Virus record (IMG/VR): IMGVR_UViG_3300042465_002291 | Span: 1-25,962 of that record | DNA: 25,962 bases | From: a virus | Direction: 5' to 3' (one strand) | Part shown: one piece after another, positions 12,640 to 19,255 of the stretch | Layout of the letters: each line of letters starts with the position of its first letter | Position numbering within the stretch: the stretch's first letter is position 1 | Translations under genes and position numbers: made by a program | The notes under the pieces: generated by a model | What the model saw: only the letters and a program-made list of their open reading frames with translations | Told to the model about the DNA's origin: nothing | Databases searched by the model: none

Positions 12640-13340
12640 TGTTCGATTTCCCATTGTGTATCGGTTTCTTGGTTTATGAGTTCGACCCAACTCTGCGCTG
12701 GCGATTTCTTTTTATCGTGCCGCGACTTTTCCGCAAGTAGCCAAGTGTATGAACTTGCAAGATTCGCGTGACCACTTGCCGCGCAATCCTGGGCTGCTAG
12801 TAATAACAACTCTGGGTTCTTATCCTCTAGCAACAATTGCTTGGCATCCTTAGCGATGCGGCCGATCGATCGCGTGGGTGCTTTCTCGCCAAGATAGTGC
12901 TGGTATGAATCCACGTATTCGGCAACGATCGTAGATGCGTTTGTTTCGCTTGGCGTAATCTCTACTTGTTCTAAGTTCTTGTTATATAGTTCTTTTAATA
13001 GAGTCGACTTTTCCGAGGTCGGTTCAACCGAAGTCGGTTTTCCGAACGTCGGTTTATCGTAAACCAGAGAATCTGAAACCCAATGTCCCTGTTCGTTTTG
13101 GTACTTTATGCGCTCCAAGTAACCAATAGTTTCAAGTTCTTTTAAGGCCGTTAGGATCGCGCCTCTGCCCTCGATTGATTCATTGGCTAGTGACTCTGCG
13201 TTAGTTCGCCAATTATCAGGCCTGCTCAGAATGCTTACTAAGATTCCCCGCGCCCGAAAAGATAGCCGATCATCTCGCAGTATGTCATTTGAAAGAACCG
13301 TGAAGTTGCTTTGCGGTCTTGGCGTTCTTTTGATTGTCAT
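12636..13340 (-). CDS. Replication initiator-like winged-helix protein with iterons in its gene
   Basis: 234 residues from the ATG at 13340, which overlaps the upstream stop as ATGA. The N-terminal domain (about 14-85) is a winged helix: LSNDILRDDRLSFRARGILV, then WRTNAESLANESIEGRGAILTALKEL and IGYLER, similar to phage replication initiators (RepA_N/DnaD-type N domain). A linker at about 95-117 consists of 5-residue repeats of the type K/E-P-T-x-x, encoded by 15-bp DNA repeats. The C-terminal part (about 125-234) is helical (LLLLAAQDCAASGHANLASSYTWLL), resembling a DnaD-like partner-binding domain. The lambda O protein has the same plan, with origin iterons inside its own linker. Confidence 0.8.
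   Translation of the reverse strand: MTIKRTPRPQSNFTVLSNDILRDDRLSFRARGILVSILSRPDNWRTNAESLANESIEGRGAILTALKELETIGYLERIKYQNEQGHWVSDSLVYDKPTFGKPTSVEPTSEKSTLLKELYNKNLEQVEITPSETNASTIVAEYVDSYQHYLGEKAPTRSIGRIAKDAKQLLLEDKNPELLLLAAQDCAASGHANLASSYTWLLAEKSRHDKKKSPAQSWVELINQETDTQWEIEQ
13003..13057 (-). repeat. Four 15-bp iteron-like direct repeats, candidate replication origin
   Basis: On the plus strand GTCGACT begins at 13003 and GTCGGTT at 13018, 13033 and 13048, an exact 15-base period. On the minus strand the unit is AAACCGACnTCGG with variants. Units contain small dyads, for example TCGGTT-C-AACCGA at 13019-13031. An AT-rich stretch (about 12970-13002) lies directly beside the array, like a DNA unwinding element. 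The repeats sit inside the initiator gene. The alternative is that they only encode a repeated peptide linker. Confidence 0.6.
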
Positions 13341-13627
13341 AGATTTTCTTGAATCTCGATAGTTCCCCAATGAATCTTTAGTGCCTCAAGAATTGCAATC
13401 TTGTCTTGCTGCGGCAATAGTTCCGCGCTAAATAGATCAAAGTCTGACTCACCATCTAGGAATCCTAAGAACTGAATCATTACCATTTGATCTACGGTGT
13501 AATGATGCACCTCGATCTTTTCCCAAATCTTTTCCCAATCTAAGGGTTCGACTGAATCGTGATTTCTAAAGATTCCCTCATCGTTCATCCAAGTTGTTTG
13601 GACTAATACCTCAGTTGCCGTTCTCAT
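13337..13627 (-). CDS. Acidic small protein, 96 aa, unknown
   Basis: 96 residues from the ATG at 13627, chosen because AGGAG is 8 bases upstream and the ATG overlaps the ribbon-helix-helix gene stop as ATGA; a longer frame reads back through that gene. The protein is acidic (DWEKIWEKIEVHHYTVDQ, FLDGESDFDLFSAELL) and probably helical. It lies just before the initiator. No family recognised. Confidence 0.65.
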   Translation of the reverse strand: MRTATEVLVQTTWMNDEGIFRNHDSVEPLDWEKIWEKIEVHHYTVDQMVMIQFLGFLDGESDFDLFSAELLPQQDKIAILEALKIHWGTIEIQENL

Positions 13628-13782
13628 TGCTTTGCTCCTGTCATTAGTTCGATTGCCGATCTGATTACTTGACTTATGTTTGCATCGTGCTGATGCGCCC
13701 ATTGCTTAACGGCCAACATCTGTTCGTTGTTTAGCCGCAGCGCGATTAGGTTGTCTTTATTTTCTTTCGGTGTTGCTTCCAT
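13624..13782 (-). CDS. Ribbon-helix-helix (Arc/CopG-like) DNA-binding protein, 52 aa
   Basis: Short frame with ATG at 13782 overlapping the upstream stop as TAATG and AGGG upstream. The product has a basic N-terminus, a strand with alternating residues (NLIALRLN, about 11-18), helix A (EQMLAVKQWAHQHD), a turn, and helix B (ISQVIRSAIELM). That is the ribbon-helix-helix plan; such proteins bind short palindromes as dimers. It is near the first early promoter, which carries a 7-bp dyad (14527-14551), so autoregulation of the early operon is plausible but unproven. Confidence 0.75.
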   Translation of the reverse strand: MEATPKENKDNLIALRLNNEQMLAVKQWAHQHDANISQVIRSAIELMTGAKQ

Positions 13783-14075
13783 TATGATTTCCCTACCATC
13801 TGAAATGGGATTGCGAATATCGCTTGTTCTTTTGTTGCGTACTGCAAGAACTCCCCTAGTGTTTCGATCGAACCGTCTGGCATTGCTTCGCGGATCGTGT
13901 AGCCACGTTCTGTTCGGTTAAAGTTGTCCTCGCTGGTTATAAAGAACTGCCGACCTGCAACTGTGTAGAGTTCAGGGTAAACCTTTGAACCGAAAAAGGC
14001 TAGTGTGTCCCTACTAAAGAAATGCTGGCCTTTGTCCTTATTTGCTTTCTTGACTTCTGTGATGTTGTTAAACAT
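13782..14075 (-). CDS. Conserved-type small early phage protein, 97 aa
   Basis: 97 residues from the ATG at 14075, overlapping the upstream stop as TAATG; the open frame extends further but lacks a start signal. Segments such as MFNNITEVKKANKDKGQHFFS, FFGSKVYPELY, FFITSEDNF and YTIREAMPDGSIETLGEF recall a small protein family frequent in actinophages and other phages with a beta-rich core. Function not known. Its place at the start of the early operon fits a host-takeover gene. Confidence 0.7.
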   Translation of the reverse strand: MFNNITEVKKANKDKGQHFFSRDTLAFFGSKVYPELYTVAGRQFFITSEDNFNRTERGYTIREAMPDGSIETLGEFLQYATKEQAIFAIPFQMVGKS

Positions 14076-14257
14076 TATGAGTTTGCCTTTTCCATAAATC
14101 TTTCGTAATCGAAATTCGGATTTGCTTTGGCTATTGCCGTTGCAAGATTCTGTGCGTACAAATAGATCGTGCCGTTGACTGTCCAATCGCTGCCATCGTA
14201 TTTGTCTTGCATCTCGGATAGAACTGTTGCAATTAGTTCGTAATCTTTTTTAGTCAT
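14075..14257 (-). CDS. Small early phage protein, 60 aa
   Basis: 60 residues starting MTKKDYELIATVL and ending NPNFDYERFMEKAN, a pattern I have seen for small phage proteins of unknown function. Helical, mildly acidic. It overlaps the next gene's ATG as TAATG. No catalytic motif. Confidence 0.7.
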   Translation of the reverse strand: MTKKDYELIATVLSEMQDKYDGSDWTVNGTIYLYAQNLATAIAKANPNFDYERFMEKANS

Positions 14258-14262
14258 TGTTA

Positions 14263-14463
14263 TTAACCAACCTTGCTTAGTAGGAAGTGTGCGTTGCCAA
14301 CTGTGATTAGTTTTGAACCATCGCGCAGAACGTAACGAACGAATGTGCCGAACGGTAGAACTTCGCTTGTGATGCTATCGACCGTGTATAGTCTGCCCTC
14401 GACCATTCCTTGTGCTTTGACATTTGCCTTTAGAATGTCCCCGATGTTGAATGTTGTTCCCAT
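14263..14463 (-). CDS. Small early protein, 66 aa, beta-rich
   Basis: First gene after the early promoter. It has an SH3-like beta pattern: FNIGDILKANVKAQG, EGRLYTVDSITSEV, FVRYVLRDGSKLITVG. The leader carries AAGGAG at 8-9 bases before the ATG. Its first-gene position suggests high early expression. Function unknown. Confidence 0.7.
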   Translation of the reverse strand: MGTTFNIGDILKANVKAQGMVEGRLYTVDSITSEVLPFGTFVRYVLRDGSKLITVGNAHFLLSKVG

Positions 14464-14499
14464 TGCTTGCTCCTTTGTCCTAGCGGATTTTTCCGCGAT
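14461..14499 (-). promoter_or_regulatory. 5' leader with GCGGA/TCCGC hairpin and strong ribosome site
   Basis: The minus-strand leader forms a short stem GCGGA-AAAA-TCCGC (14496-14483) followed by CTAGGACAAAGGAGCAAGCA and then the ATG. A 26-base stretch (14461-14486) matches the leader of the gene at the right edge (25935-25960) at 21 of 26 positions, so it appears to be a repeated translational or promoter module. Confidence 0.6.
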
Positions 14500-14505
14500 A
14501 GATTC

Positions 14506-14535
14506 ATAATAGGGTGTATGTATAACAGTTGTCCA
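14506..14535 (-). promoter_or_regulatory. Early promoter (sigma-70-like)
   Basis: Minus-strand TGGACA (14535-14530) and TATTAT (14511-14506) are separated by 18 bases, close to consensus TTGACA/TATAAT. It lies after the terminator at 14590-14621 and before the 66-aa gene, in a 170-base gap. It would drive the early/replication operon. A 7-bp dyad overlaps its -35. Confidence 0.65.
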
Positions 14536-14551
14536 GCGTATTTAGACAACT
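14527..14551 (-). promoter_or_regulatory. Dyad operator over the early promoter
   Basis: Perfect inverted repeat AGTTGTC (14527-14533) and GACAACT (14545-14551) with 11 bases between, centred about 28 bases upstream of the -10 and overlapping the -35. This is a plausible repressor or activator site; the phage ribbon-helix-helix or WhiB protein could bind it. Confidence 0.5.
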
Positions 14552-14580
14552 AATTTACCTAGTCAATAAAGGGTTTTTCG

Positions 14581-14621
14581 GCAAAAGTAAACCCACCGCA
14601 CAAAGGATTAAGCGGTGGGTT
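14581..14621 (-). terminator. Intrinsic terminator after the late/lysis-side operon
   Basis: Minus-strand stem AACCCACCGC (14621-14612) pairs with GCGGTGGGTT (14599-14590), 10 base pairs with a 12-base loop, followed by TACTTTTGC. It sits 19 bases after the end of the 73-aa gene at 14640 and before the early promoter, so it separates two transcription units. Confidence 0.85.
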
Positions 14622-14639
14622 CACGGTTTTAGGGATCGC

Positions 14640-14861
14640 CTAAAGTTGCGCAAGTCTTGAAAGTCTAGCGCGCAGATGCGCCAGATACACAATCGCATCA
14701 TCGATCTCTTCAATTGTTTCTTTAACGATTAACGCGCCTGACTTTGTTTCGATCGATTGCTGATCGCCATTTGAATATTGTTCGTTGCCAGTTCCAAGTA
14801 TTCGACTGCGTAGAGATTCGACACACTCAGAAACTTGGTTTGCTAATTCCTCACTAGTCAT
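14640..14861 (-). CDS. Small phage protein with EEIDDAIVYLAHLRARL helix, 73 aa
   Basis: 73 residues; helical and acidic. GNEQYSNGDQQSIE in the middle and EEIDDAIVYLAHLRARL at the end resemble a small phage family and loosely recall the helical ExxD segment of MazG-type nucleotide pyrophosphohydrolases, but the other MazG motifs are missing. Function unknown. It is followed by the terminator and is the last gene of the tail-lysis transcription unit. Confidence 0.65.
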   Translation of the reverse strand: MTSEELANQVSECVESLRSRILGTGNEQYSNGDQQSIETKSGALIVKETIEEIDDAIVYLAHLRARLSRLAQL

Positions 14862-14958
14862 TAAAAATCAACTCAGTTAGTTCACACTTGCGACAAACTT
14901 TGTAATCACCCTCAGTTGATTTAACAAACAACATATCGTGTTCACAAGATTGCAACAT
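14854..14958 (-). CDS. Zinc-ribbon microprotein, 34 aa
   Basis: Very short frame from the ATG at 14958, overlapping the metallophosphoesterase end by 17 bases and the next ATG by 8 bases. It has C5 and H7 near the start and CRKC (22-25) after a beta-hairpin-like segment, enough ligands for one zinc ion. Tiny zinc ribbons of this pattern are common in phages. Confidence 0.55.
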   Translation of the reverse strand: MLQSCEHDMLFVKSTEGDYKVCRKCELTELIFND

Positions 14959-16132
14959 CTTGCCACCATCCTTTTCCAACTAACATTGTGAGCATTCCCG
15001 CAGGTGCTTCCTGCCCGCTTGAATTCGAATACCAAGTGCTGCCGCCATCAAGCGCGGGTGCTTGCATCCAAGTCTTACGGCCTGACTGCTCAATGCGCAA
15101 ATGATGATAGTGACCAGTTAACAACAAAGTTGCCTCGCCGATATCTTGCTGACCGTGCGCCATATTTTTCCACCAGTCGATTGCTTTGCCGCGGCATTGG
15201 TGTCCGTGCGCTAACCCGACAACAGTTCCGCAAATATCTAACGTAACTGTCAAGGTGTCGTACTTTGGAAATGTAAAACTAACGTGCTGATAATCGGGAT
15301 GATCCGCAAGCGCATCTGCTACCGCTGAGGCCGCATCTAACGCAAATGAATCCGTGTAAGTAGTGGCCATTGAATTACCGACACGGACTGCTTCATCGTG
15401 GTTGCCAGGAACGCAAGGCACGACAACGCGTGGAGCGTATGGCGCAAAACTTTTAACCATATGCAAAAGTAATCTGCGGTAAACCCGAATCTGGGAAGTT
15501 AAATCAAGATCAGTTCGCCAGATATGCTTTCCACCTTGGCTATTCATTCCCTCGATGCAGTCACCTAATTGCGGCAAATGAATCTCATCGATCTGCCGAC
15601 CATTCTTTTGTAATTCCTTTAGTCGGTTAACGGCCTCATCGATCTTTTGTAATACATTCTCAATAATGGCCTCAGAACCCCCGCCATCGATCTTTCCAAT
15701 CTGGGTGTCCGCTAGCACGACAACGTACGCGAAACCGCCTGAGGATGCCTCTACGGGCTTTCTAGGGGCATTCTTAGGTTTCCACTTACTAACTACCGCC
15801 AGCAGATCGTCAATCGGTATAACACCCGCCGCACTCTGCGGGGTAAAGGTTGCCCGAAAACTCTCAAGCCATTCGCCATCCCATCGCTGCCACTTGCTGC
15901 GGCGTAATCCCGTGATGCGCCACTTAGCGGGATCAAGTTCAAATTCGGCTAAGAGTTCGGCGTGATCGGGTTCATCGCCAGCGGTTCGCGGGACTGAGGT
16001 TAGAGTTCCACCGCGGGCATCGTATTCAATTGCTGGCTCCCAACCTTTAGGAATGTCCTTTGCAATTCGCTTGCGTTGAGCATCGTCACCTAACGCGGAA
16101 AGATCATCTTTTAACGTCACGGGCAAACACAT
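14942..16132 (-). CDS. Calcineurin-like metallophosphoesterase with N-terminal extension
   Basis: 396 residues. The phosphoesterase domain (about 134-396) has the family's metal ligands: ADTQIGK (D142, with Q144 in place of the usual H), LGDCIEG (D191, E194), PGNHDE (242-247), LAHGHQ (H309, H311) and TGHYHH (H341, H343). D-x-Q instead of D-x-H is an unusual first motif. This fold includes Mre11/SbcD nucleases, so a DNA processing role is likely. The N-terminal ~125 residues are of unknown function, with a Trp-rich segment (KWRITGLRRSKWQRW). The upstream HTH gene overlaps by 16 bases; a GTG at 16120 that overlaps the HTH stop is an alternative start. Confidence 0.88.
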   Translation of the reverse strand: MCLPVTLKDDLSALGDDAQRKRIAKDIPKGWEPAIEYDARGGTLTSVPRTAGDEPDHAELLAEFELDPAKWRITGLRRSKWQRWDGEWLESFRATFTPQSAAGVIPIDDLLAVVSKWKPKNAPRKPVEASSGGFAYVVVLADTQIGKIDGGGSEAIIENVLQKIDEAVNRLKELQKNGRQIDEIHLPQLGDCIEGMNSQGGKHIWRTDLDLTSQIRVYRRLLLHMVKSFAPYAPRVVVPCVPGNHDEAVRVGNSMATTYTDSFALDAASAVADALADHPDYQHVSFTFPKYDTLTVTLDICGTVVGLAHGHQCRGKAIDWWKNMAHGQQDIGEATLLLTGHYHHLRIEQSGRKTWMQAPALDGGSTWYSNSSGQEAPAGMLTMLVGKGWWQDVAIL

Positions 16133-16359
16133 CCGATTTCTTTTTGGCCACGCAGTCTATGGCGGGTGAGGGTTTTACGGCTTATATCGTGACCGTGCGT
16201 AAGTAGGACACGAGAGAGCATTGTCATTGAGGTTGCTTTGTTATCAATAACTTTGAGTAATGCTTCTGATTCTTTATCGGGCAAAGACTTTAATAACTTT
16301 GCAACTGAGCATTCGTTTTTATGTTCGCGGATCGTAGTGAGGTCATTTAGCAGGGACAC
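16117..16359 (-). CDS. Small helix-turn-helix protein, 80 aa
   Basis: 80 residues with GTG start and a strong AAAGGTGG ribosome site 6 bases upstream. The helix-turn-helix pattern is in SMTMLSRVLLTHGHDISRKTLTRHRLRG (about 44-71): positioning helix, turn and basic recognition helix. The C-terminus ends CVCP. In actinophages a protein like this often precedes a metallophosphoesterase; the two may form one DNA-processing unit. Confidence 0.7.
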   Translation of the reverse strand: MSLLNDLTTIREHKNECSVAKLLKSLPDKESEALLKVIDNKATSMTMLSRVLLTHGHDISRKTLTRHRLRGQKEIGCVCP

Positions 16360-16402
16360 AATAGACCACCTTTCATCAGGATCAGTCTAGGTTATACAGA
16401 GA

Positions 16403-16684
16403 TTAAGCCTGTTGTTTTTTTGCGCGTGTCGCGGGTTTTGTTACAAGGTTTTCTACGGCGATTAAGCGATCATCAACATCGTGCAGTGTCGATTCGATTC
16501 GATTAACCGTATTCGCAACATCTGCGAGAGATCGACCACCATTTGATTCGGGGTGAATCGGATACGTTGCCTGATCGATATAAATCTTGATTGGCTTTAC
16601 AACTGCCCACTTTATGAACAGTCCAACCGTTCCAGCGATCGTTGCAATTGCGGCAGCGTATTGCGCAATAACAAGAATAGACAT
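16403..16684 (-). CDS. Membrane protein, possible second holin, 93 aa
   Basis: 93 residues with one N-terminal transmembrane segment (about 3-28, ending in IKWAVVKP) followed by a soluble helical tail with NGGRSLADVANTV and an amphipathic helix (IESTLHDVDDRLIAVENL). The KPIKIYIDQATYPI and NGGRSL motifs match a recurring actinophage membrane protein of the lysis region. It overlaps the upstream stop as TAATG. It may be a holin, a pinholin partner or an anchor. Confidence 0.65.
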   Translation of the reverse strand: MSILVIAQYAAAIATIAGTVGLFIKWAVVKPIKIYIDQATYPIHPESNGGRSLADVANTVNRIESTLHDVDDRLIAVENLVTKPATRAKKQQA

Positions 16685-17079
16685 TATGGAATAGCCAACT
16701 TTGTTTCCCGTGTAGTCACGGTTGCTTTGCCATTGGCTTTGACCATAAACACAACAGGCTGACCCTTAATCGCTTGAAACATCCAGACATCTTTTACGAA
16801 AGTCGTGCCACCTTTTTTCAAAGACTTTGTTTCGTAACCAGTTGCATCGTTAATACCAGCAGGATCACGAACCCATCTGATCACTAACTCATCTGCGCCA
16901 CCGATCTTAGGTGAGTCGATGTTCAGGTAAGCAGACCAAAATGCACCAGTCTTACTTGACTCTGTTGGAACTAACGGCATCTTGCCTGATGCTTCGATTA
17001 CTGTCCAGACACCTGCCTTTAGAACTTGTGTTGGTGGCTTAGATTTTGCATCCGACTTACGGCTTATGTATTGACTCAC
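16684..17079 (-). CDS. Lysis-cassette protein of unknown function, 131 aa
   Basis: Start set at the GTG at 17079, which overlaps the endolysin stop as GTGA and has AGGTGG 8 bases upstream; a GTG 4 codons earlier gives a longer frame with no ribosome site. The protein is basic and beta-rich (WTVIEASGKMPLVP, ELVIRWVRDP, VVFMVKANGKATVTTRETKL), like a carbohydrate-binding or virion domain. No catalytic motif. It follows the endolysin directly and precedes a membrane protein, so it may help cell-wall binding or be a minor tail component. Confidence 0.7.
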   Translation of the reverse strand: MSQYISRKSDAKSKPPTQVLKAGVWTVIEASGKMPLVPTESSKTGAFWSAYLNIDSPKIGGADELVIRWVRDPAGINDATGYETKSLKKGGTTFVKDVWMFQAIKGQPVVFMVKANGKATVTTRETKLAIP

Positions 17080-17501
17080 GCCTTTAACCACCTTTGAGGA
17101 TTAACGTGCTTGCGTGGATTCCAAGTGCGCGTGGAAAGAATCTGAAAGTGTAAATGCGGCGCAGTGCTGTTTCCTGTATTACCTGACCAACCGATCAAGT
17201 CACCTTTTGCAACTCTCTGACCTACGGCCAAAGCAACCTTAGATAAGTGACAGTAACCTGCCCATAATCCTGCATCGCCATCTTTGAATTTATCGTTATC
17301 GATGATGACGTGAATTCCAAATGCAGTTCCCCAACCTTTACGAAACTTGTGTACGCCTGAGTGAACTACTACACCAGCAACAGATGCGTAAACGGGTGTG
17401 CCAATTGCGGCTCTGCCGTCAATCCCTTTATGGATCGTGCCGTTTTTGTATTTAACGCCGTAAGGAAAAGTTGTGTGCCAAGCCTTAAGTGGGTAAGCCA
17501 T
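17076..17501 (-). CDS. M23-family endopeptidase (endolysin)
   Basis: 141 residues, the LytM/peptidase M23 fold with the zinc ligands HKGID (H24, D28) and HLHF (H116, H118), plus CHLSK (H85). GTPVYASVAGVVVHSG and VGQRVAKGDLIGWSGNTG are typical of the family. M23 enzymes cut peptide cross-links in peptidoglycan. There is no cell-wall-binding or signal domain, so export would depend on a holin. It starts with a TAATG overlap after the holin-like gene, forming a holin-lysin pair. Confidence 0.93.
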   Translation of the reverse strand: MAYPLKAWHTTFPYGVKYKNGTIHKGIDGRAAIGTPVYASVAGVVVHSGVHKFRKGWGTAFGIHVIIDNDKFKDGDAGLWAGYCHLSKVALAVGQRVAKGDLIGWSGNTGNSTAPHLHFQILSTRTWNPRKHVNPQRWLKA

Positions 17502-17716
17502 TATTCATCCACGCCTACGTCAGTTCCAAAGCGTGTATCAGCAGGGTTCAACCAAGACACAAGAACGGGCAATGAAGATGCTAGTGCGATACAAACAGCA
17601 GGGTGCAAGTTTAGATCGTTAGCATTAAGGATTACCCAACCCAAAAGTCCTGCGCCAAATGTGCGTAAGAAAGATGCGATTGGGGATGTTGCGAACCAGA
17701 TTTGTAGTTGTTCCAT
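17501..17716 (-). CDS. Holin-like membrane protein, 71 aa
   Basis: 71 residues with two predicted transmembrane segments (about 14-30 and 38-55, separated by a short polar turn) and a charged C-terminus (NPADTRFGTDVGVDE). Small two-helix proteins directly before an endolysin are typical holins, which form pores at lysis time. The pattern HPAVCIALASSLPVLVSWLNP matches an actinophage holin type. Its stop overlaps the endolysin ATG as TAATG. Confidence 0.75.
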   Translation of the reverse strand: MEQLQIWFATSPIASFLRTFGAGLLGWVILNANDLNLHPAVCIALASSLPVLVSWLNPADTRFGTDVGVDE

Positions 17717-17725
17717 AGGAACAGT

Positions 17726-17941
17726 TTACAGCGCAGAAATTTCTGCTTGTGTCAAACCTAATGCTTTAAGTTTTGCAAGTGCAGATTCACGCGCAGCAAC
17801 TTTAGCATTGGCTTCTGCTTGTTGTGCTTCTGCTTCTGCTTGCATAACTTCACGTTCAGCAATTTCATCTGCTGTTAGTGGTCGCTCTGTTACTTCACCA
17901 GTTGCAGCATCAACAATGACTGCCTTTAATGTTTCGCTCAT
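17726..17941 (-). CDS. Ala/Glu-rich coiled-coil tail-region protein, 71 aa
   Basis: Start at the second of two tandem ATGs (17941), 7 bases after AAGGA; the first ATG (17944) would overlap the previous stop. The protein has a beta-rich N-terminus (LKAVIVDAATGEVTERPLT) then a long Ala/Glu-rich helix with heptads, ending in LKALGLTQAEISAL. This end is common in small tail-associated phage proteins. Probably a tail fibre chaperone or minor tail component. Confidence 0.65.
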   Translation of the reverse strand: MSETLKAVIVDAATGEVTERPLTADEIAEREVMQAEAEAQQAEANAKVAARESALAKLKALGLTQAEISAL

Positions 17942-18675
17942 CATGCGTTCCTTAATCCATAGACTTTTAGTATTCCAGTTATGCTTCCTGAAGTTACTAA
18001 CAAAGTAAAACCGTCAAACAATGTGGATGAATTTATAGTTCCAGCCATAGATGCCGTCAATACGTTTACTCCAGAGTGGTTAAAAGCATTTGTTGCTGTG
18101 ATGGGTTTCCAAGTGTCGGAAGTGAATGGTCTAAAGACGTTGATTGTTGCAGCAGATGGCCTAGCATTACCCAAGCCAAAAGTCGTAGTGATAGAAGTTG
18201 CATTTGTTGCTGATGCGTTTGATGCTGTCGGGGTCGAGCCATTAGCGTATAAACGCTGTGCAACTGTTTGATAACTTGCAGAAGTTACATCTGTTCCGCT
18301 TGCTCTAAATCTAAAAGCAACGTCAAGATCAGCAGAGGATGTACCAGTTACCGTAATTATGTAATTATCATATGTTGTTGTAAAAACATTATTTACGCTG
18401 ATGCTTGATGCCGTTGTAAATGTAGAAGCGTTAAGCAAAGTCATTCCGTATGGAGTCTGCCACGCTGAACCTGTGTAAGTTTCGATCTGTGGGATCGTTG
18501 CTGTACCAGTTGTCCCAATGTAGGTAGTCATACCTGTTGTCGGTGTAGCAATAGCAGATGAACGTGCAGCAGTTCCCGCAAAGTTCATTACCGTTTGATC
18601 CATCAAATAATTCTGAACATCACTAGCCGTAAGAACATCACCAGCCGTGAATACTTTTCTGCCTAAGCCTGCCAT
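17941..18675 (-). CDS. Tail fibre-like / minor tail protein, 244 aa
   Basis: 244 residues with the N-terminal module GDVLTASDVQNYLMDQTVMNFA (about 12-33) found in phage tail proteins, then a repetitive Thr/Ser/Ala-rich beta region (for example STFTTASSISVNNVFTTTYDN) typical of receptor-binding fibres. Strong AGGAG site before the ATG. Probably contributes to host recognition. The low-complexity part could be fast-evolving. Confidence 0.75.
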   Translation of the reverse strand: MAGLGRKVFTAGDVLTASDVQNYLMDQTVMNFAGTAARSSAIATPTTGMTTYIGTTGTATIPQIETYTGSAWQTPYGMTLLNASTFTTASSISVNNVFTTTYDNYIITVTGTSSADLDVAFRFRASGTDVTSASYQTVAQRLYANGSTPTASNASATNATSITTTFGLGNARPSAATINVFRPFTSDTWKPITATNAFNHSGVNVLTASMAGTINSSTLFDGFTLLVTSGSITGILKVYGLRNA

Positions 18676-18709
18676 TGTTTTACTCCTGTGTTGTTTCTAA
18701 GTTTACTTG

Positions 18710-19246
18710 CTACGCGGATTCATAAGTAAGACCGACATAAATAACATCGTTTGTGTTAAAAGTTGCTGGCGTAGTTCCAGTCAAGTCGTTAAACACACCA
18801 TAAACACCATTGGTTACAATTGTTTTAATTGTTATTGTTGTGCCAGTCTTTCCAACAAAACCTAATGGATACAAGTTACCAGCAATGGAGCAGTAAATGT
18901 TTCCATTAACCTGCATTGCACTATTGAAAGCAGTCAAAGGTAATGTTAAGTCAGCACCAGCACCTTTAGTTGTTGTGCTTCCAATAATAAAGTAGGCAGA
19001 AACGTGAACTGTTTTACCAATAAGGACATAACGGGCTGTCCAAACTCCATTGCCATTTGCCCAACCACTTGAAAGAACTGGTGACCATGCAGTCCAAGCA
19101 TTTACAGCAGGAACTAAAACAGTTTCAATTGCTTCAATGGCATCATTAGCGTTTGCGTGTTGTGCTGAATGACTAGGGCTGTTTAGTGAGTCATTAGATA
19201 CAGGGTTGGTTAAAACATCAACGCTAGTTGGAAAGTTAGTTGCCAT
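18710..19246 (-). CDS. Tail fibre-like / minor tail protein, 178 aa
   Basis: 178 residues from the ATG at 19246, with AAGGA upstream; a TTG one codon earlier is also open. The N-terminal module SPSHSAQHANANDAIEAIETVL (about 23-44) is a common fibre attachment motif; the rest is a beta-rich fold with VHVSAYFIIGSTTT and NDVIYVGLTYE near the C-terminus. With the next gene it would form the distal host-recognition device. Confidence 0.75.
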   Translation of the reverse strand: MATNFPTSVDVLTNPVSNDSLNSPSHSAQHANANDAIEAIETVLVPAVNAWTAWSPVLSSGWANGNGVWTARYVLIGKTVHVSAYFIIGSTTTKGAGADLTLPLTAFNSAMQVNGNIYCSIAGNLYPLGFVGKTGTTITIKTIVTNGVYGVFNDLTGTTPATFNTNDVIYVGLTYESA

Positions 19247-19255
19247 CAAGAATCC

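Noticed and set aside
13003-13057. CRISPR-like repeat array
   Set aside because: The units are 15 bases with no unique spacers and sit in a coding frame; this is an iteron-type tandem repeat.
17361-18008. 215-aa plus-strand frame across endolysin, holin and tail genes
   Set aside because: Long only because the opposite strand has Ala-rich codons; it covers four real genes and has no sensible product or ribosome site.
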